A program made the translations under genes and the position numbers. Positions 61,438-64,000 of a stretch of 64,000 nt of DNA are shown here, one piece after another. A model generated the notes under the pieces. The model was not told the DNA's origin and made no database searches. It saw only the letters and a program-made list of their open reading frames with translations. Positions within the stretch are counted from its first letter, which is position 1. Every line of letters starts with the position of its first letter. This stretch comes from Paractinoplanes abujensis. GTDB taxonomy: Bacteria > Actinomycetota > Actinomycetes > Mycobacteriales > Micromonosporaceae. The stretch spans positions 6,138,001-6,202,000 of the forward strand of contig NZ_JACHMF010000001.1 in the NCBI RefSeq assembly GCF_014204895.1. The letters are read 5' to 3'.

Positions 61438-63291
61438 ATGAACAACCAGGAGTGGATCAGCTATCGGCCCGCGGTCACGGTCACCGTCGAGCAGTCCCGG
61501 GTGCACCTCACCGGCCCGCGGTGCCGCCTCGCCGTGCGCGTGCCGAGTGCCGAGCACCGCCGGACGCTGCTCGATCTGCTGTCCGGCCCCCTGCCCCGGT
61601 CGTCACTTCCCACCCGTACGGTGGACCTCCTGCGCCGGTACGAAATGGTGCAGGTCGCCTCGCACGAGCCGCACCGCGACACCCTTGAGCTGCACGACCG
61701 CTCGTCCATGCCGCTCAACGAGGGCCTGCTCTACAGCCCCGACGACCTGCTCGAATATCAGCGCCGGGCGGTCGCCCGCCGGTTCCTGCCGGCCTCGCCG
61801 CCGGAGGCGTTCGAGTCCCCGGCCCGCCGCCCGCGCAGCTTCGCCCCGTTCGATCACCTCGACGACGCGGCGCCCCCGGTCGACCCCGGCGTGCTCGACG
61901 CGGTCATGCGCGCCTTCCACGACCCCGAACGCCGGCTCTACCCTTCGGCCGGCGCGCTCTACCCGGTCGAACTCGTCGGCGAGCAGGTCACCGGGACGGG
62001 CAGTGTCTTCCGTACGGCCACCGGCAGCCCGTTGCGGCTGACCGAGCGCAGGGCCGAGCCGCCCGCGCCCGGCGAGCTGGCCCTGGACCCCACCCTGGCC
62101 GCCGTCCGCACCCGGTTCTGGCTGGTCGGCCGGCTGGCCGACGTCACCGCCAAGTACGGCCAGCGCGGCTATCGCTACACGCTGCTCGAGGCCGGCCACG
62201 CCGCCCAGGCCCTGATCGAGATGCTGGCCGAGGCCGGTCTGCGCTGCCGCCCGTTCGGCGGGTTCGACGACCTGGCCGTGGCCCGCCGGCTGCACCTCGA
62301 ACCGGGAACCGTCCCCCTGTACGCGATCGGCGTGCTCGCGGCCGAGCCGGCCCCGGTCTGGCTGCACGGGCAGCAGGTGCGCTGCGTGCTGGTCGGTGGC
62401 ACTCCCCTCTACTACGCCGAGACGTTCGGTGCGCGGAACCCGGAAGGTGAGCGCGAGAGCGGCTACGGCGTGGACGTCAGCCTGCCCACGGCCCTGGCCC
62501 GTGCCACCGGTGAGCTGGCCGAGCGCACCGCCCTGGTCGGCAGCGCCCGCCCGCTCGGCAACAGCAACGGCATGGCGGCCCACGTCCGGCCGGGCGCGGC
62601 GAGCGACGCGGCCGTGCTCGAACTCTACGAACGACACTGCTTCATGCGCCTGTGGTTCCGCCGTGCGGCTCCGGAGGTGCTGCCCCGACCGGCCACCGCG
62701 CTGGCCCGCGCCGTCGCTGGGCTGTGCCGCAAGGCCGGGGCCGAACTCGTGCTCACCGACATGACCGATCCCCGCTTCGGGGTGCCCGCGGTCATGGCGG
62801 TGGCCCGCGGGGCCGGCCACGGCGGCGTGCTGATCGGCTCGGGAGCGGCCGGACGCCGTTCCCAGGCCGTCGACTCGGCGCTCCGCGAACTGGCCAAGGC
62901 GCTGTTCTACCGGGTCGTGCTGCGGTCCGAGGGTGCGTTCCGGGATGAGGACCCGATGCCCGGCGAGCTCACCTCGCCCGCCGGCCACGAGGCGCGCTTC
63001 GCCCACCGGCAGGTGCCACAAGAACTCACGGCGTTCCTCACCGCGGGCCCGGCCGCGACCGCGGACGACGACCCGCCGGTCGACCTCGGCGCGCTGCGAT
63101 CGGTCGTCACCGTCGAGGATCTGTCGGCCGAGGGCCCCGATCCGGACGCGTGGTTCGTTCACCGGGCCACCTCGGACGACCTGCTGACGGTGGACTTCTG
63201 CACACCCTCGGACGCCTTCCGGGAGCGGATCGCGCGCTTGCTCGGGCCGGAGATCGAAGTGGACGGCTGGTGGCCGCATCCGCTTGGCTGA
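61438..63291 (+). CDS. SagB-type dehydrogenase / YcaO fusion
   Basis: The 617-residue protein joins three parts. Residues about 1-80 look like a winged-helix leader-binding (RRE) domain (YRPAVTVTVEQSRVHL). Residues about 80-330 are a SagB-type FMN nitroreductase-fold dehydrogenase with YPSAGALYPVE (168-178). Residues about 335-617 are a YcaO domain: GYGVDVSLPTALARATGELAER (Glu359, Glu362), SNGMAAHVRPGAASDAAVLE with ELYERHCF (Glu395, Glu398), and a C-terminal WWPHPLG. YcaO proteins activate amide bonds with ATP to make azolines, thioamides or amidines; SagB partners oxidise azolines. ATG follows GGAGGGG. Separate proteins in most systems, here one chain. Confidence 0.87.
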   Translation: MNNQEWISYRPAVTVTVEQSRVHLTGPRCRLAVRVPSAEHRRTLLDLLSGPLPRSSLPTRTVDLLRRYEMVQVASHEPHRDTLELHDRSSMPLNEGLLYSPDDLLEYQRRAVARRFLPASPPEAFESPARRPRSFAPFDHLDDAAPPVDPGVLDAVMRAFHDPERRLYPSAGALYPVELVGEQVTGTGSVFRTATGSPLRLTERRAEPPAPGELALDPTLAAVRTRFWLVGRLADVTAKYGQRGYRYTLLEAGHAAQALIEMLAEAGLRCRPFGGFDDLAVARRLHLEPGTVPLYAIGVLAAEPAPVWLHGQQVRCVLVGGTPLYYAETFGARNPEGERESGYGVDVSLPTALARATGELAERTALVGSARPLGNSNGMAAHVRPGAASDAAVLELYERHCFMRLWFRRAAPEVLPRPATALARAVAGLCRKAGAELVLTDMTDPRFGVPAVMAVARGAGHGGVLIGSGAAGRRSQAVDSALRELAKALFYRVVLRSEGAFRDEDPMPGELTSPAGHEARFAHRQVPQELTAFLTAGPAATADDDPPVDLGALRSVVTVEDLSAEGPDPDAWFVHRATSDDLLTVDFCTPSDAFRERIARLLGPEIEVDGWWPHPLG

Positions 63292-63324
63292 ACACACGAA
63301 ACAGGATGGGGGCAGTGCGAGCCG

Positions 63325-64000
63325 ATGGTGACGAGTGAACTGCGAACGCTGTTGCGGGACCGGCGCTTCGTGGCGTACTGGGCGGGTCAGGTCACCAGCG
63401 TGGTCGGCAACGCGCTGACGCTGGTGGTCCTGCCCGCGCTGCTGCTGCCCCGCGGCACCGAGGTGTTCGCCGTGGTGCTCGCGATTGAGGCCGCCGCGAT
63501 GGGTGGGCTGCTGCTGCTCGGCGGCACTATCGCCGACCGCTGTTCGCGCACCCTGGTGATGGCGGTGGCCGACGTGCTGCGCCTGGTCGGGATCACTGGT
63601 TTCCTGCTGTTCGGACCGGACGGCCCGCTTCCTTTGCTGTGGCTGGCCGCCGTGCTGACCGGGGCCGGGGCCGCCCTCTACGAACCGGCCCACCGGGCCG
63701 CGCTGGCCCAGCTGGTCGCCGAGCCGAACCGGCAGACCGCGCTCAGCCTGGAGTCCGCCACCAAACGGATCGGTTCGCTGGTCGGGGCCCTGCTGGCGGG
63801 GGTGCTGCTGGCCGCCGGGCCGGCTCAGCGGGCGCTGGCGGTCGACCTGGCCACCTTCGCCGTGTCGCTGGCCACCCTGCTCTGGTTGCGCCTGCCCGCC
63901 GTACGGGTGCTCGCAGCCGGCACCGGATCGGCCTGGCGTGACCTGGTCGGCGAGACGCGGGCCGGTATCCGCGAGGTCGTCCGGCGGCCCTGGGTGGCGG
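63325..64000 (+). CDS. MFS transporter, N-terminal part (runs off the window)
   Basis: From ATG at 63325 (or GTG at 63328) the frame is open to the window end, giving 225 residues. They resemble a MFS-type exporter: LRTLLRDRRFVAYWAGQVTSVVGNALTLVVLPAL is a typical enterobactin-exporter-like (EntS/MFS_3) first segment, then GGTIADRCSRTLVMAVADVLRL (motif A) and AALYEPAHRAALAQLVAEPNRQTALSLESATKRIGSLVGALLAG. It follows the SagB/YcaO gene by 33 bp, so it probably exports the peptide product. Confidence 0.85.
   Translation, partial: MVTSELRTLLRDRRFVAYWAGQVTSVVGNALTLVVLPALLLPRGTEVFAVVLAIEAAAMGGLLLLGGTIADRCSRTLVMAVADVLRLVGITGFLLFGPDGPLPLLWLAAVLTGAGAALYEPAHRAALAQLVAEPNRQTALSLESATKRIGSLVGALLAGVLLAAGPAQRALAVDLATFAVSLATLLWLRLPAVRVLAAGTGSAWRDLVGETRAGIREVVRRPWVA

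Overview
The window is about 64 kb of very GC-rich DNA with dense genes, frequent GTG starts, many 4-bp stop/start overlaps, TetR/LysR/two-component regulators, a c-di-AMP (ydaO-type) riboswitch ahead of an Rpf-like gene and an IdeR/DmdR1-type iron box. This fits a filamentous actinobacterium. Micromonosporaceae (Actinoplanes-like) is my best guess, but that is inference. I saw no rRNA, tRNA, CRISPR array or intact mobile element.

Region by region. 0-3.6 kb: the end of a GT39-type membrane glycosyltransferase with a Gly-rich tail, a GT2-GtrA fusion and a DUF3040 protein. 3.7-13.5 kb: housekeeping and accessory genes (AlkZ-like winged-helix protein, GNAT, TetR, saccharopine-dehydrogenase-type reductase, riboswitch-controlled Rpf/LysM protein, NTF2-like/LysR divergent pair, ferredoxin-reductase/alcohol-dehydrogenase pair, TetR/methyltransferase divergent pair). 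13.5-14.3 kb: a non-coding tandem-repeat block. 14.3-19.7 kb: two MFS transporters, a secreted Ig-like protein and a TetR repressor with a clear operator. 19.7-21.5 kb: a decayed patch (SARP/AfsR-type remnant, frameshifted and internally deleted FAD oxidoreductase) followed by a SelW-like gene. 21.5-25.4 kb: a complete siderophore-iron ABC importer behind an IdeR box. 25.5-33 kb: M14 peptidase, FtsX-type ABC pair, NarL-type two-component system and a DedA/PAP2-like protein. 33-37.8 kb: CopC-like protein, Gfo/Idh/MocA dehydrogenase, uronate-dehydrogenase-like protein, SRPBCC protein, PL7 lyase and lipoprotein. 37.8-44.1 kb: MacAB-like exporter divergent from an OmpR/HK pair, then a STAS-HATPase fusion. 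44.1-52.6 kb: coiled-coil protein, truncated IS481 transposase, TetR/ABC exporter pair with a perfect operator, DUF899 protein, and a second FtsX/ATPase ABC system. 52.6-57.4 kb: a membrane-anchored GH18 protein divergent from a processive GT2 synthase fused to an EAL domain.

The last 6.5 kb (about 57.5-64 kb) is the most interesting part. It looks like an unusual RiPP (ribosomally made, modified peptide) locus. On the + strand a 39-aa acidic-leader peptide precedes a strong hairpin, a single-chain SagB-dehydrogenase/YcaO fusion and an MFS transporter that runs off the window. On the - strand, from the shared 163-bp promoter region, run an MBL-fold protein, a 23-aa peptide ORF and a DUF692/MNIO-type iron enzyme whose start overlaps the peptide stop. 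A YcaO/SagB azole-type machinery and an MNIO enzyme side by side, each with its own candidate small peptide, suggest one pathway with two classes of modification, or two linked pathways. The product is unknown.
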